Shown here in pieces: positions 1 through 7,401 of a stretch of DNA of 27,795 nt (the stretch's first letter is position 1; each line of letters starts with the position of its first letter). The stretch lies in NCBI GenBank assembly GCA_964458015.1, contig CAYWGR010000065.1:1-27795 (forward strand). Direction: 5' to 3'. This stretch comes from CAYWGR01 sp964458015. Lineage in GTDB: Bacteria; Planctomycetota; Planctomycetia; Pirellulales; Thermoguttaceae. Under the pieces are notes generated by a model. The model was not told where the DNA came from and did no database searches. It saw only the letters and a program-made list of their open reading frames with translations. The position numbers and the translations under genes are program-made.

Positions 1-1
1 C

Positions 2-538
2 GATGTTCGCCTGAGCAGCTTCATGGAGCTGTTTTTGCGCGAGCAGCGCCGCCTTTATCAGTTCACGGTGACCCTGTTGGCGAACGATGCGGATGCCGAC
101 GATCTTTTCCAGGAAACGTCGATGGCGATTTGGCAAGCCTTCGGCCAATACCGGCCCGGCACCGATTTCTACGCCTGGGCGCGCCAAGTCGCGTACCACC
201 GGATTCTGAATCACTGGCGGCAACGAAACCGCAGCGTTCAGTATCTCGATCCCGACGTGCTGGAACTCGTCGTCTTGGAAGCGGAAGGCGAAGGCGATTC
301 CCTTGAACTGCCTCTGGCCTCGCTTTTGGATTGCGTCAAACGGCTCAGCCGCGACGACCAGCACCTGATCGAGCGATGCTATGCGGACAACGCCAGCGGC
401 CGTCAACTATCCGAGGAGCTTCAGCGGCCGGTCAATTCCATCTATAAATCGCTGGGCCGGATCCGACGCGCGCTGTTGGAATGCACTGAAAGAGCCCTGG
501 CCGCCGAACAACGCAAGGAGGAAAGCCGTGAACGCTGA
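2..538 (+). CDS. ECF-family RNA polymerase sigma factor (5' end probably outside the window)
   Basis: This is an extracytoplasmic-function sigma-70 factor that would direct RNA polymerase to a small regulon. Region 2 is visible around the D-A-D-D-L-F-Q-E-T stretch, followed by the W-A-R-Q-V-A-Y-H-R-I-L-N-H core helix. Region 4 is the C-terminal helix-turn-helix from LSRDDQHLIERCY to the SLGRIRRAL recognition helix. The first ATG is at 23, but the frame stays open to base 2 (D-V-R-L-S-S-F before that Met), and planctomycete relatives usually carry more N-terminal residues, so the true start is likely upstream of the window. Its last 11 bases overlap the GTG start of the FecR-domain gene, a typical sigma/FecR regulator pairing that implies translational coupling. 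Confidence in the family is high; the regulon cannot be seen here. Confidence 0.9.
   Translation, partial: DVRLSSFMELFLREQRRLYQFTVTLLANDADADDLFQETSMAIWQAFGQYRPGTDFYAWARQVAYHRILNHWRQRNRSVQYLDPDVLELVVLEAEGEGDSLELPLASLLDCVKRLSRDDQHLIERCYADNASGRQLSEELQRPVNSIYKSLGRIRRALLECTERALAAEQRKEESRER
515..521 (+). promoter_or_regulatory. Shine-Dalgarno site fixing the FecR gene start
   Basis: AAGGAGG lies six bases before the GTG at 528, inside the 3' end of the sigma gene. It selects this GTG over the upstream ATG at 381, which would run deep inside the sigma gene. Confidence 0.8.
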
Positions 539-2297
539 TACTTCTTGGCGCGATGCACTCGACCAACTGCTGAACAAGCTTTGCACCGACGGCCTGTCGG
601 CCGACGAGCAACAGCAACTGAATGATCTGCTCCGTATCGGCGTCGAACAGCGCCGTTACTATCGCCAGTACTTGCGTTTACATGCCGCGATGAAGTGGAA
701 CGCACGAAAATTGCAAGAGGGTGGAAGTTCGTTGCGAGGAGCCATCGAGCAGCAACAAGAGGCAACAGCTCTACCACAAACATCCTCTCTCTTGGGTGCT
801 CCAGGCATCTCGCTTCGCAATACCTTTGGCTATTTCTCCGACGGATGGCCGTTGGCCTATTTGCTCGGCACCCTCTTTTTCGCGGCGGCATTGGGTATCT
901 GCTCTCTAATTACCGTAACGCACCACCGCGACGTAGCCCAATCCATGTCCTCGGCGATTTCTAAACTAGTAAAAGCCGAATCCAATGCGGAGTTTGTCGG
1001 AAAAGTGACCGGCATGATTGACGTGCGTTGGGCCGACGTTCAAACCTCCACGGTTCTGGGGGCCAACGTGTTCCGTGGGCGCAAGTTTTCCTTGGCCTCC
1101 GGCCTGATGGAAGTCACCTACCAAACCGGAGCAAAAGTGCTTCTCCAAGGGCCTGTCACCTTTGAAATCGAATCCCGCGACAGCGGCTACCTCTCCCGCG
1201 GCAAGCTCACCGCGAGGCTGGAAAAGAAGCCGTCAGCGATCAGCGGTCAGCAGTCTGAAAAAGTGGCCAGTGGCCAGTGGTCAGTGGCTAGTAAGGAGGG
1301 GGCAGGGGGCAGGGGGCAGGGGGCAGAGGTGGCAAATCAGAAATCAGAAATCATAAATCATAAATCTCTAGCCCCCATGTTCACTGTGCGAACGCCCACC
1401 CTCACCGTCACCGATCTCGGCACCGAGTTTGATGTGGACGTTCAGGAAAGCGGGGCGGTCGAAGTTTCGGTTACGCAAGGAACCGTCGAAACGTCGCGTA
1501 TTCCGCAGAAAGATAAATCACCCATCAAGGAACGCTATGTCGCCGGTGATGCGGTGCGGTTTGCATCGGCCTCGGCTGCGCCGGTACGTATCACCGCGAG
1601 CAAACACAAAACTTCGATCGACGGCCTCATGACCACCGTCCACAAAGCCCGGCAAGCAGCTTATCTCAAGCCTGCCAATATCGTGGCTTCGTCCTACGGC
1701 CGCATTTGGGATGCCAACGGCAAAAAACTTGCCGTCGGCGACCGCCACCAAGCGTTCCTCATGGCCACTGACTTGATCCTAGGCCGCGGCCTAAGCGAAA
1801 AAGGTCCGCGCAGCAGTTTTGACACTTATGATAGTTCGGAAGTCAGGGGTAAGGGATCCGAGTCTGTAAACCAAAAATCACTGGCCACTGACCACCGGCC
1901 ACTGACCACTAACTTCGTCGGGTTGCTTTACGACCGTCGCGTCCGCATTGATCGCATCAAAATTTGCTTGGGATGGCAAACGCCGGAAGGGGGCAGTTGG
2001 ACCGAACCGCCGCGGTTGTTCATCCTGAAAAATCGGGTGGATACCAATCAAACCCGACCGGAGAACGATCCTTCGGACTGGAGCGAAGTGGCATTGCACA
2101 CTGCCTATGGCCCCTCGTTCGATAATCACCGCATCGGCAATGCCGGGAAGGTGATCGAGTTGGTGATCTCCCAAGGCAGCGAAAAAGAACGCACCGGCTA
2201 CGGTTGGGCCTTGGGCGGCACGGCCGCGGACGGCTCGGCTCGTTTCCTTTCCGTTACGGAACTCTACGGCTTTGGTGAGGAACTGAAAACAAAGTAG
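528..2297 (+). CDS. FecR-domain transmembrane protein, putative sigma-factor regulator
   Basis: This 589-residue protein starts at a GTG with a strong AAGGAGG site. Its N-terminal cytoplasmic part (about 1-105) resembles the anti-sigma-like regions of planctomycete FecR proteins. One membrane segment spans about residues 108-131, and an exported FecR domain follows. The FecR part is split: one half precedes residue 235, and the other (FTVRTPTLTVTDLGTEFDVDV) resumes near residue 285. Between them lies a block encoded wholly by tandem heptamers. A second heptamer block codes for roughly residues 450-463, ahead of a C-terminal concanavalin/LamG-like region. Both insertions keep the frame open. 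Known FecR proteins sense a surface signal and control the partner sigma factor. The overlap with the sigma gene supports that role, but the ligand is unknown. Confidence 0.82.
   Translation: MNADTSWRDALDQLLNKLCTDGLSADEQQQLNDLLRIGVEQRRYYRQYLRLHAAMKWNARKLQEGGSSLRGAIEQQQEATALPQTSSLLGAPGISLRNTFGYFSDGWPLAYLLGTLFFAAALGICSLITVTHHRDVAQSMSSAISKLVKAESNAEFVGKVTGMIDVRWADVQTSTVLGANVFRGRKFSLASGLMEVTYQTGAKVLLQGPVTFEIESRDSGYLSRGKLTARLEKKPSAISGQQSEKVASGQWSVASKEGAGGRGQGAEVANQKSEIINHKSLAPMFTVRTPTLTVTDLGTEFDVDVQESGAVEVSVTQGTVETSRIPQKDKSPIKERYVAGDAVRFASASAAPVRITASKHKTSIDGLMTTVHKARQAAYLKPANIVASSYGRIWDANGKKLAVGDRHQAFLMATDLILGRGLSEKGPRSSFDTYDSSEVRGKGSESVNQKSLATDHRPLTTNFVGLLYDRRVRIDRIKICLGWQTPEGGSWTEPPRLFILKNRVDTNQTRPENDPSDWSEVALHTAYGPSFDNHRIGNAGKVIELVISQGSEKERTGYGWALGGTAADGSARFLSVTELYGFGEELKTK
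1232..1366 (+). repeat. Compound heptanucleotide repeat block inside the FecR gene
   Basis: Four different 7-bp words are repeated in tandem one after another. GTCAGCG-type units occupy 1232-1252 (three copies), and GTGGCCA/GTGGTCA/GTGGCTA occupy 1263-1290 (four). GGGGGCA occupies 1298-1325 (four perfect copies), and AAATCAG/AAATCAT occupies 1334-1361 (four plus a partial copy). Seven is not a multiple of three, so each array is read in all frames in turn, yet the gene remains open throughout. The pattern resembles the short tandemly repeated repetitive heptamers described in cyanobacteria; kinship is inference. Confidence 0.85.
1881..1909 (+). repeat. Second heptamer array in the FecR gene, inverted relative to the first
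   Basis: CTGGCCA, CTGACCA, CCGGCCA and CTGACCA follow one another in tandem. Read on the opposite strand these are TGGCCAG and TGGTCAG words, the same family as the GTGGCCA/GTGGTCA array at 1263-1290 but in the opposite orientation. The array lies in frame inside the gene. Confidence 0.78.
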
Positions 2298-2372
2298 GGC
2301 GTTCACTCGCCTGATGTCCATATTACATTGTGAGAAACGCAGTTTCAGCAACTTTTTAGGAGATGTAAAACA

Positions 2373-3101
2373 ATGAACGCAAGCAAATGGGGTCTTGCAG
2401 GCATGTTGGTCCTGCTGATCGCCGGCGTCAGCCACGCGACAACGATTCACACTTACAGCACTGAGTTTGCCGGTCCCACGGCTAGTACGGGCTGGTCTTA
2501 CCTACGTACCGACGGCACTCATGCCATTGGCGATTCCGCAAATTACGGAACATTGAAATGGGACGCTGACAACAACCCTGTCCAATATGATTCCACGGGC
2601 AATTCATCCACATGGGGCAACAACGGCGTGTATTCGTGGATGCGGCTTTCCTCGAATGCGGTGATCCCAGGCCTTCAGGGGGCCGATGTGGAACATGACG
2701 TCTACGACATCGCCGCATACGAAGTGCAAACCGGTGAAACAGGTTACGGCAAGATTACCAATAGTTCTTTAACAACAATCAGAGGCGTCGATGATGACGG
2801 GGTTGTTAACGCCAGCCAAACAGGCCTGAGGGTCTGTGTTTATGTAAACGATGTGGTCAAGAGTAATGTCGTCATTCCCGTGAACTCGACGGGTGATTTC
2901 AACTGTGATTTGGGGTTGCTTTCGGCAAGCGACAAAGTCTATGTCGCCGTTGGTGCAAACGGCAATCAATGGTCTAATCTGGGATCCAACTTCGGATATT
3001 CGATCCAGATAACACCCATCCCCGAGCCTGCCACGGATATGTTGCTCCTGGGCTCCGTCCTTAGCGGCATTTTGGCCTATGCTTGGAAAAAGCGTAAATA
3101 G
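2373..3101 (+). CDS. PEP-CTERM sorting-domain surface protein
   Basis: This 242-residue secreted protein starts at an ATG preceded by an AGGAG site at 2359-2363. Residues 1-22 form a signal peptide ending in S-H-A. The mature part is rich in Thr, Ser, Asn and Asp and has no recognised catalytic motif. The C-terminus is a classic PEP-CTERM signal: P-E-P-A-T near residues 217-221, a hydrophobic helix, then the basic tail A-W-K-K-R-K. In known systems an exosortase cuts near PEP and the protein is passed to the cell surface or extracellular matrix; no exosortase gene is in the window. The gene follows the sigma/FecR pair after 75 bp, so it may be a target of that pair. The specific function is not recognised. 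Confidence 0.82.
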   Translation: MNASKWGLAGMLVLLIAGVSHATTIHTYSTEFAGPTASTGWSYLRTDGTHAIGDSANYGTLKWDADNNPVQYDSTGNSSTWGNNGVYSWMRLSSNAVIPGLQGADVEHDVYDIAAYEVQTGETGYGKITNSSLTTIRGVDDDGVVNASQTGLRVCVYVNDVVKSNVVIPVNSTGDFNCDLGLLSASDKVYVAVGANGNQWSNLGSNFGYSIQITPIPEPATDMLLLGSVLSGILAYAWKKRK

Positions 3102-3121
3102 AAGTATAATGGATATTGGCT

Positions 3122-3164
3122 GGCGGATGGCCGATGTATCGAATAAGTTGCATCGCCATCCGCC
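3122..3164 (+). other. Strong hairpin between the PEP-CTERM and DUF1559 genes
   Basis: GGCGGATGGC (3122-3131) and GCCATCCGCC (3155-3164) are perfect inverted repeats. They are extended inward by GATG (3133-3136) and CATC (3151-3154) past a single bulged base, giving a 14-bp stem and a 14-base loop. No U-tract follows, so it is not a textbook terminator. It could be a weak terminator, a 3' stabiliser of the PEP-CTERM message, or a leader structure of the next gene, which starts 36 bases later. Confidence 0.65.
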
Positions 3165-3199
3165 GTCGATTCCAACTCGATCCTGCGTGAGGTGAGCGC

Positions 3200-4195
3200 A
3201 TGTGCCAAAATCGTCATCAGAAAATCGGGTTTACGCTCGTTGAGCTTTTGGTGGTCATCACCATCATCGGCATTCTCATCTCGCTGCTGTTGCCGGCCGT
3301 TCAGGCAGCCCGCGAGGCCGCACGGCGGTTGCAGTGCCAAAACAATCTCAAGCAGATCGGGTTGGCAATCCATAACTATGAAAACGCCAACGGCATGTTT
3401 CCGCCCGGCGGACTGTCCTCGAAGGCGGGCGGCTACGGTTTCTCCTGGCTCGTGCGAATTTTGCCTTACTGCGAGCAACAAAACGTCTTCGACACGCTCG
3501 ATTTCAACGGCCAAGGCACTTGGTGCATCATCGGCTGGGTCGGCGCCGACAGCTATGGCGGAAACGTCCACAATCGCCAAGCACTTCGCAATATCCAGTT
3601 TCCCTTCCTAGCTTGTCCTTCCAGCCCCTTGCCGACCTTGGTGCTGGACGGCGACGGCGACGGATCACCCGAAATAGCAAGCACCGCGTATACTGGCATT
3701 TCCGGGGCTCCCGTCGATCCTGCCAACCCTAGTATCACCCGCGAGAAAGGCGACTCCGGCAATGCCGCCGGCATGATATCCTTGGGCGGCGTTTTCATTC
3801 GGCAACGCGGCATCACGGTCGCCGATGTTCACGACGGAACCAGCAACACCATGATGGTTGCCGAGCAGTCGGGCTGGGGCATGACCTCCGACGGTCAACA
3901 AGTGGATATTCGCAGTGACTGCGGACACGGCTTCAGCATGGGCTACGGCGCCGACAGCATGGATCGCGATTTCAATATCACGTGCGTCGTCCATCCTGTG
4001 GGCGAAACGTCCTACAATGCCACCGGCGTGGCCGGCAATTGTGGCCCCAATCGGCCCATTCAGTCGGCTCATTCAGGCGGCGCCATGATTCTGATGACCG
4101 ATGGCTCTGTCCGTTTTCTGACGCAAGGAGTCAACATCCAAACGCTTTACAACCTGGCCAACCGCGACGACGGCAAAGTCGTTACGGACTTCTAA
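3200..4195 (+). CDS. DUF1559 domain protein with prepilin-type N-terminus
   Basis: This 331-residue protein belongs to a family massively expanded in planctomycetes. The N-terminus has a type IV prepilin signal: a short leader ending in G10, then F-T-L-V-E with Glu at mature position 5 and a long hydrophobic helix. The helix is followed by the family hallmark A-R-E-A-A-R-R and C-Q-N-N-L-K-Q-I-G-L-A-I-H-N-Y. The C-terminus carries the H-x9-DG signature (H...M-T-D-G-S-V-R-F-L). A GAGGTGA site at 3189-3195 supports the ATG at 3200. Pseudopilin-like export by a type II/IV secretion-related machine is the usual assumption; the biochemical role of the family is not established. The lipoprotein gene follows after 29 bp. 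Confidence 0.9.
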   Translation: MCQNRHQKIGFTLVELLVVITIIGILISLLLPAVQAAREAARRLQCQNNLKQIGLAIHNYENANGMFPPGGLSSKAGGYGFSWLVRILPYCEQQNVFDTLDFNGQGTWCIIGWVGADSYGGNVHNRQALRNIQFPFLACPSSPLPTLVLDGDGDGSPEIASTAYTGISGAPVDPANPSITREKGDSGNAAGMISLGGVFIRQRGITVADVHDGTSNTMMVAEQSGWGMTSDGQQVDIRSDCGHGFSMGYGADSMDRDFNITCVVHPVGETSYNATGVAGNCGPNRPIQSAHSGGAMILMTDGSVRFLTQGVNIQTLYNLANRDDGKVVTDF

Positions 4196-4224
4196 ACCGA
4201 TTGCAGTCGAGAGGGGAATGTACC

Positions 4225-4641
4225 GTGCCGCTTTGTCGCATATTTGCCATCCTGCCGATACTTGGCCTGCTTCTGTCCGGTTGTGGATCGGGCGAGGTGC
4301 GAGGCCGGGTAGCGGGCAAGGTTACTTTCCAAGGGCAGCCGGTTTCGGAAGGTATTGTGGTCTTCGCCAACGATCAGCAAGGCGTCCACATGACTGCCGA
4401 CCTTAAGTCCGACGGCAGCTACCAGATCCTTACCGCCAAAGGCGCCGGGTTGCCGTTAGACGCCTACTCGGTGAGCGTTTGTCCGCCTCTTCCCAAGGTC
4501 GTCACGGGCGTTTTCGGCAAACCGCCGGCGAAGAAGCCATATCCCAATATCCCCGCGAAATATCGAAGCCCCAAGACATCGGGCCTGACGCTGACCGTCG
4601 CCCAGGGTGAAAACACCTTCGACATCAATATGACGCCCTAA
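4225..4641 (+). CDS. Small lipoprotein with a carboxypeptidase-regulatory/transthyretin-like fold
   Basis: This is a 138-residue lipoprotein. I chose the GTG at 4225 because it gives a compact signal peptide (C-R-I-F-A-I-L-P-I-L-G-L-L-L-S-G-C) with a lipobox cysteine at residue 20, and because GAGGGG lies at 4211-4216. The mature part, with G-K-V-T-F-Q-G-Q-P-V-S-E-G-I-V-V-F and later D-G-S-Y-Q-I, matches the beta-sandwich lipoproteins that commonly follow DUF1559 genes in planctomycetes. The 29-bp spacing suggests one operon with the DUF1559 gene. A partner role at the cell envelope is plausible but unproven. Confidence 0.78.
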   Translation: MPLCRIFAILPILGLLLSGCGSGEVRGRVAGKVTFQGQPVSEGIVVFANDQQGVHMTADLKSDGSYQILTAKGAGLPLDAYSVSVCPPLPKVVTGVFGKPPAKKPYPNIPAKYRSPKTSGLTLTVAQGENTFDINMTP

Positions 4642-4706
4642 CGGCCAACACTGTGGGGAATGCGAAATCAGGCCACACCGACCTTTACCTGCTCGGTCGG
4701 CGTATC

Positions 4707-5144
4707 TTACGACAGAATGGATCCGACAAAGTGCTTGAGCTGCGGATACTCGCTCTTATCCAGCACGCCGGTCACTTCCATGTCGAAGCGAACCCACCCC
4801 TGGCCCAACTCCTTGCGATTGCGGATCGTCGTGCGCAGCAGCCGGGTTTCAGTATCGCCCGACAGCCGGAGCAACGCTTCCGACGAGGAAATCGCTCGAT
4901 TCGAGACCACGCCGATCCCCGTCGTGCTCACGTCCTTCGTCAGTGCGGTGAACGCACGGCCGATGTCCGGCGATTCGTCGTTCAGCGGAACCACCAACAC
5001 GCCCATGCTGAGGTCGGCCCGGCGTTCCATGTGCCGTGATTCAATACGTCGGATCTTGCCCGACGCACTGGTATCGGTCAACGCAGCCAAAAGTTGTTGG
5101 GCATCCGTTTTTGCGGTGTAGGGGTTCGTCAACAAGGTAGGCAA
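4707..5144 (-). CDS. PilZ-domain protein, putative c-di-GMP effector
   Basis: This is a protein of about 145 residues carrying both halves of the PilZ c-di-GMP signature: R-H-M-E-R (RxxxR, residues 37-41) and D-V-S-T-T-G (DxSxxG, residues 71-76). PilZ proteins bind cyclic di-GMP and usually act on motility, polysaccharide or surface attachment. The start is uncertain: the farthest option is a TTG at 5144 with GAAAGG directly against it, while the TTG at 5135 would be better spaced from the same site. There is no in-frame ATG before residue 39. It faces the lipoprotein gene tail to tail and lies 230 bp downstream of the BMC shell gene on the same strand, so shared transcription is possible but not shown. 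Confidence 0.72.
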   Translation of the reverse strand: MPTLLTNPYTAKTDAQQLLAALTDTSASGKIRRIESRHMERRADLSMGVLVVPLNDESPDIGRAFTALTKDVSTTGIGVVSNRAISSSEALLRLSGDTETRLLRTTIRNRKELGQGWVRFDMEVTGVLDKSEYPQLKHFVGSILS

Positions 5145-5298
5145 CCTTTCTAAAACAGGGCAGGATGTTGGTCATTTTGCAGGGAGCAAGAATGCTCCTT
5201 GCATTCTCGCCGAAAACCAACTGTGCAAATGTAGGTTGCAATTGATGGATTAGCCCGTACTGCGGGTGCCACAAACAGGATATTCCGACAATGACGAT

Positions 5299-5323
5299 TA
5301 TCGGGGACAACCGCTCCCCGATA
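5299..5323. other. Perfect 9-bp inverted repeat downstream of the BMC shell gene
   Basis: TATCGGGGA and TCCCCGATA flank a 7-base loop. The structure lies about 50 bp past the stop of the BMC gene. It has no clear U-tract on either strand, so it may be a non-canonical terminator or a message-stabilising hairpin. I see nothing else in the 230-bp gap 5145-5374. Confidence 0.5.
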
Positions 5324-5374
5324 CGTTCATTCTATTTGTGAAGCGAAGAAGCTTGGCTTTTGGAGATTCGCCGA

Positions 5375-5935
5375 TTACAGATAATCGCCGAACAGCTCGC
5401 GGCTGGGCCGTGGAATGACGACTTCCGAGACCAGAAGCCCGCGTTTGCGAACTTCCTCGGCCGCCGATTGAACTCCTTGGCGAACGTCGGCCACGGTGCC
5501 GGTCATCAAGCAGAGTCCCTTGCCGCCCATGGCCATTGCCACATGGATTCGCAGCAGTGTAACCCGCGCGGCTTTGGCAGCCACGTCGGATGCCGCTAGG
5601 ACGCTCACGCCGCTGAAGGTTTCGATAATGCCCAACGCACCCGGTTCCTCGGGCCCTAGGACGACCGATTGGCCGAGCGCGGGGAAGACCATCGGGTGTA
5701 CATTGGCGACCATCAGATGATCGATCACCGCGTCGTCGCCGTTGGTCACTCCGGTTTGAACGGCGGTTTCCGTGTCGCTGACGCCGCCGCCGACAACAAT
5801 CAGATATTTGCCCGAACAAATCGTTCGAGCAATGAGGATATCGACCGATGCCGCTTTGAGCATGTCGTCTTCGACCTGGTATCCAACGCCGATGCTGGAA
5901 AGTTCGATTGCGCCAATCGCTTTAGGAGTCGCCAT
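5375..5935 (-). CDS. pduT: PduT-type tandem BMC-domain shell protein (BMC-T) with a pore cysteine
   Basis: This 186-residue protein has two BMC domains, opening with A-I-G-A-I-E-L and A-L-G-I-I-E-T-F. It resembles PduT along its length, including the T-I-C-S-G-K stretch (C40), where PduT has T-I-C-P-G-K, and the C-terminal V-I-P-R-P motif. In PduT that cysteine sits at the threefold pore of a trimer and binds a 4Fe-4S cluster for electron transfer across the microcompartment shell. The gene lies 38 bp downstream of the PduS-like gene on the same strand, matching the known PduS-PduT partnership. No other BMC gene is in the window. The family call is firm; the compartment type and the cluster are inferred. 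Confidence 0.9.
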   Translation of the reverse strand: MATPKAIGAIELSSIGVGYQVEDDMLKAASVDILIARTICSGKYLIVVGGGVSDTETAVQTGVTNGDDAVIDHLMVANVHPMVFPALGQSVVLGPEEPGALGIIETFSGVSVLAASDVAAKAARVTLLRIHVAMAMGGKGLCLMTGTVADVRQGVQSAAEEVRKRGLLVSEVVIPRPSRELFGDYL

Positions 5936-5973
5936 ATCAGGGATTATGTTTAAAGGATTAAAGAGGAATCAGG

Positions 5974-7302
5974 TTATTGTTGGATCCAAACGACGCCGTT
6001 TTCAATCGCCGAGACCGTGCCGTCGATCGAAGCATGAATCGGCACGCCCAACGCGGGCTTGCCGTTCACGACCGGAGGCCGAGCAATCGCTTGCCCTTTT
6101 TTTACGCTTTGCCCAACCGCGACGGTAGGCTCGCACGGAGCGCCGACGTGTTGTTTCAGCTTGATGCCAACGCGCCGTGCTTCTAGGACAACGTCGCTCA
6201 ACGGTCCGACATTGCGGAATTGCCGCAGTCCTAGCTTCGTCAACAGCCGGGCCGTTGGCGCCTTGCGGTTGGCCATGTGCATTTCCGGCCGCTTCGGATT
6301 GAACGGCGGATTCTCCCACCGTTTTTTCTCGGCCATCAAACGGCGTTTGTTCTGTCCGCAAACGTTGCGCGGATCGAGCGATTCTGGACACGAATAGAAG
6401 CTGCACAGATTGCATTCGCAGCAAAACTGTGTGCCGGCCACATTGGCCTCGCCGACCTGGTTGAATCCCAAGCTGCGCATCGCGCGGTGCGGCTCGATCG
6501 GATGCCCCAACAGCCAACGCGGACAAAGCTCCGTGCAGAAACTGCACTGATCGCAAGCGCTGCGGCCGATCCTTGTAATTTGTTTCCAATCTTGCCGACG
6601 GCGACTTACAACGACATGGTCGTCGGGCAAAACAATGATGCCGCCGGTGGTTTTATCGACCAGGGCATCGTGATTCGTTTCGAGATAGCCCATCATCACG
6701 CCGCCGACGATGTAGTTGTCGTCGGAAATAGTCGGCCCGCCCGCCGCGGCCACGCACTGGGCCAGCGTAACGCCCAGCGGAACTCGCAATGTAATCGGCT
6801 CGGCCACGGCCCCGGCCACGGTGAGGTATTTTTCCGTAACCGGCTGGTTCCGGCTTTGGGCCACATTCATCGCCGTTTCGACATTCATCACCACGGCGCC
6901 GACGGCCAGCGGAATGCCGCCCGGCGGAATAACGCGCCCTAATACGTCGTACACCAAGATGAATTCGTCGCCGGCAGGATAGGCGTCACGAAGGGGGGCC
7001 ACCTCCATGTTTTTCTTGAGCTTCGACTGCAACAGGTCGATTACGTCGTGATACTTTTCCTTGATCCCGATGACGCCTCGTCCCGCGCCCACCAATCGCA
7101 TGGCGATGGCCAAGCCCTCCAACACGTCGTCGGCATAGGCGCGAAGCACCTCTTTGTCTTTGTGCAACAACGGCTCGCACTCGGCCGCATTGATGACGAC
7201 CGTGTCCGCCTTGCCCGACAATTTGACGTGTGTGGGAAACCCTGCGCCGCCTGCCCCAACTACGCCTGCCTCAAAGATGTCTTGAACCGCAATATCGGCC
7301 AT
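5974..7302 (-). CDS. pduS: PduS/RnfC-like iron-sulfur flavoprotein
   Basis: This 442-residue RnfC-family electron carrier has the size and order of PduS, the cobalamin reductase of propanediol microcompartments. The N-terminal nucleotide/flavin-binding glycine loop is G-A-G-G-A-G-F-P-T-H-V-K (about 16-27). An SLBB-like region follows (about 158-190). Two cysteine clusters suit 4Fe-4S centres: C250, C253, C256 and C260, and then C294/C295, C297, C300, C305 and C315. The C-terminal barrel-sandwich region is about 385-440. It would oxidise NADH and pass electrons to a shell-bound acceptor. It is followed closely by the PduT-type gene, strongly suggesting a complex. Whether cobalamin is the final acceptor is unknown; no B12 enzyme is visible. 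Confidence 0.88.
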   Translation of the reverse strand: MADIAVQDIFEAGVVGAGGAGFPTHVKLSGKADTVVINAAECEPLLHKDKEVLRAYADDVLEGLAIAMRLVGAGRGVIGIKEKYHDVIDLLQSKLKKNMEVAPLRDAYPAGDEFILVYDVLGRVIPPGGIPLAVGAVVMNVETAMNVAQSRNQPVTEKYLTVAGAVAEPITLRVPLGVTLAQCVAAAGGPTISDDNYIVGGVMMGYLETNHDALVDKTTGGIIVLPDDHVVVSRRRQDWKQITRIGRSACDQCSFCTELCPRWLLGHPIEPHRAMRSLGFNQVGEANVAGTQFCCECNLCSFYSCPESLDPRNVCGQNKRRLMAEKKRWENPPFNPKRPEMHMANRKAPTARLLTKLGLRQFRNVGPLSDVVLEARRVGIKLKQHVGAPCEPTVAVGQSVKKGQAIARPPVVNGKPALGVPIHASIDGTVSAIENGVVWIQQ

Positions 7303-7401
7303 AATCTCACTATTTTAAAGGGGATGAACAACCCCCACCATCATAGCATGGGGTGATTTTGTCGGCTAGGGTGTCGGCTATGTTTCGACATAACCACCGT
7401 A

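Noticed and set aside
381..527. Upstream ATG extension of the FecR gene
   Set aside because: It would overlap most of the end of the sigma gene in another frame, whereas the GTG at 528 has an AAGGAGG site and gives a normal start.
1232..1366. CRISPR array
   Set aside because: Units are 7 bp with no spacers; these are tandem heptamers.
3982..4224. ATG extension of the lipoprotein gene into the DUF1559 gene
   Set aside because: It overlaps the conserved C-terminus of the DUF1559 protein and would bury the lipoprotein signal peptide; the GTG at 4225 places the lipobox correctly.
5298..5819. Minus-strand open frame rich in Arg and Gly
   Set aside because: It is an out-of-frame shadow of the BMC shell gene.
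7303..7401. Rho-independent terminator between the permease and the PduS-like gene
   Set aside because: There are C-rich and G-rich stretches (CCCCA and TGGGG), but the stem is only 5 bp with no U-tract.
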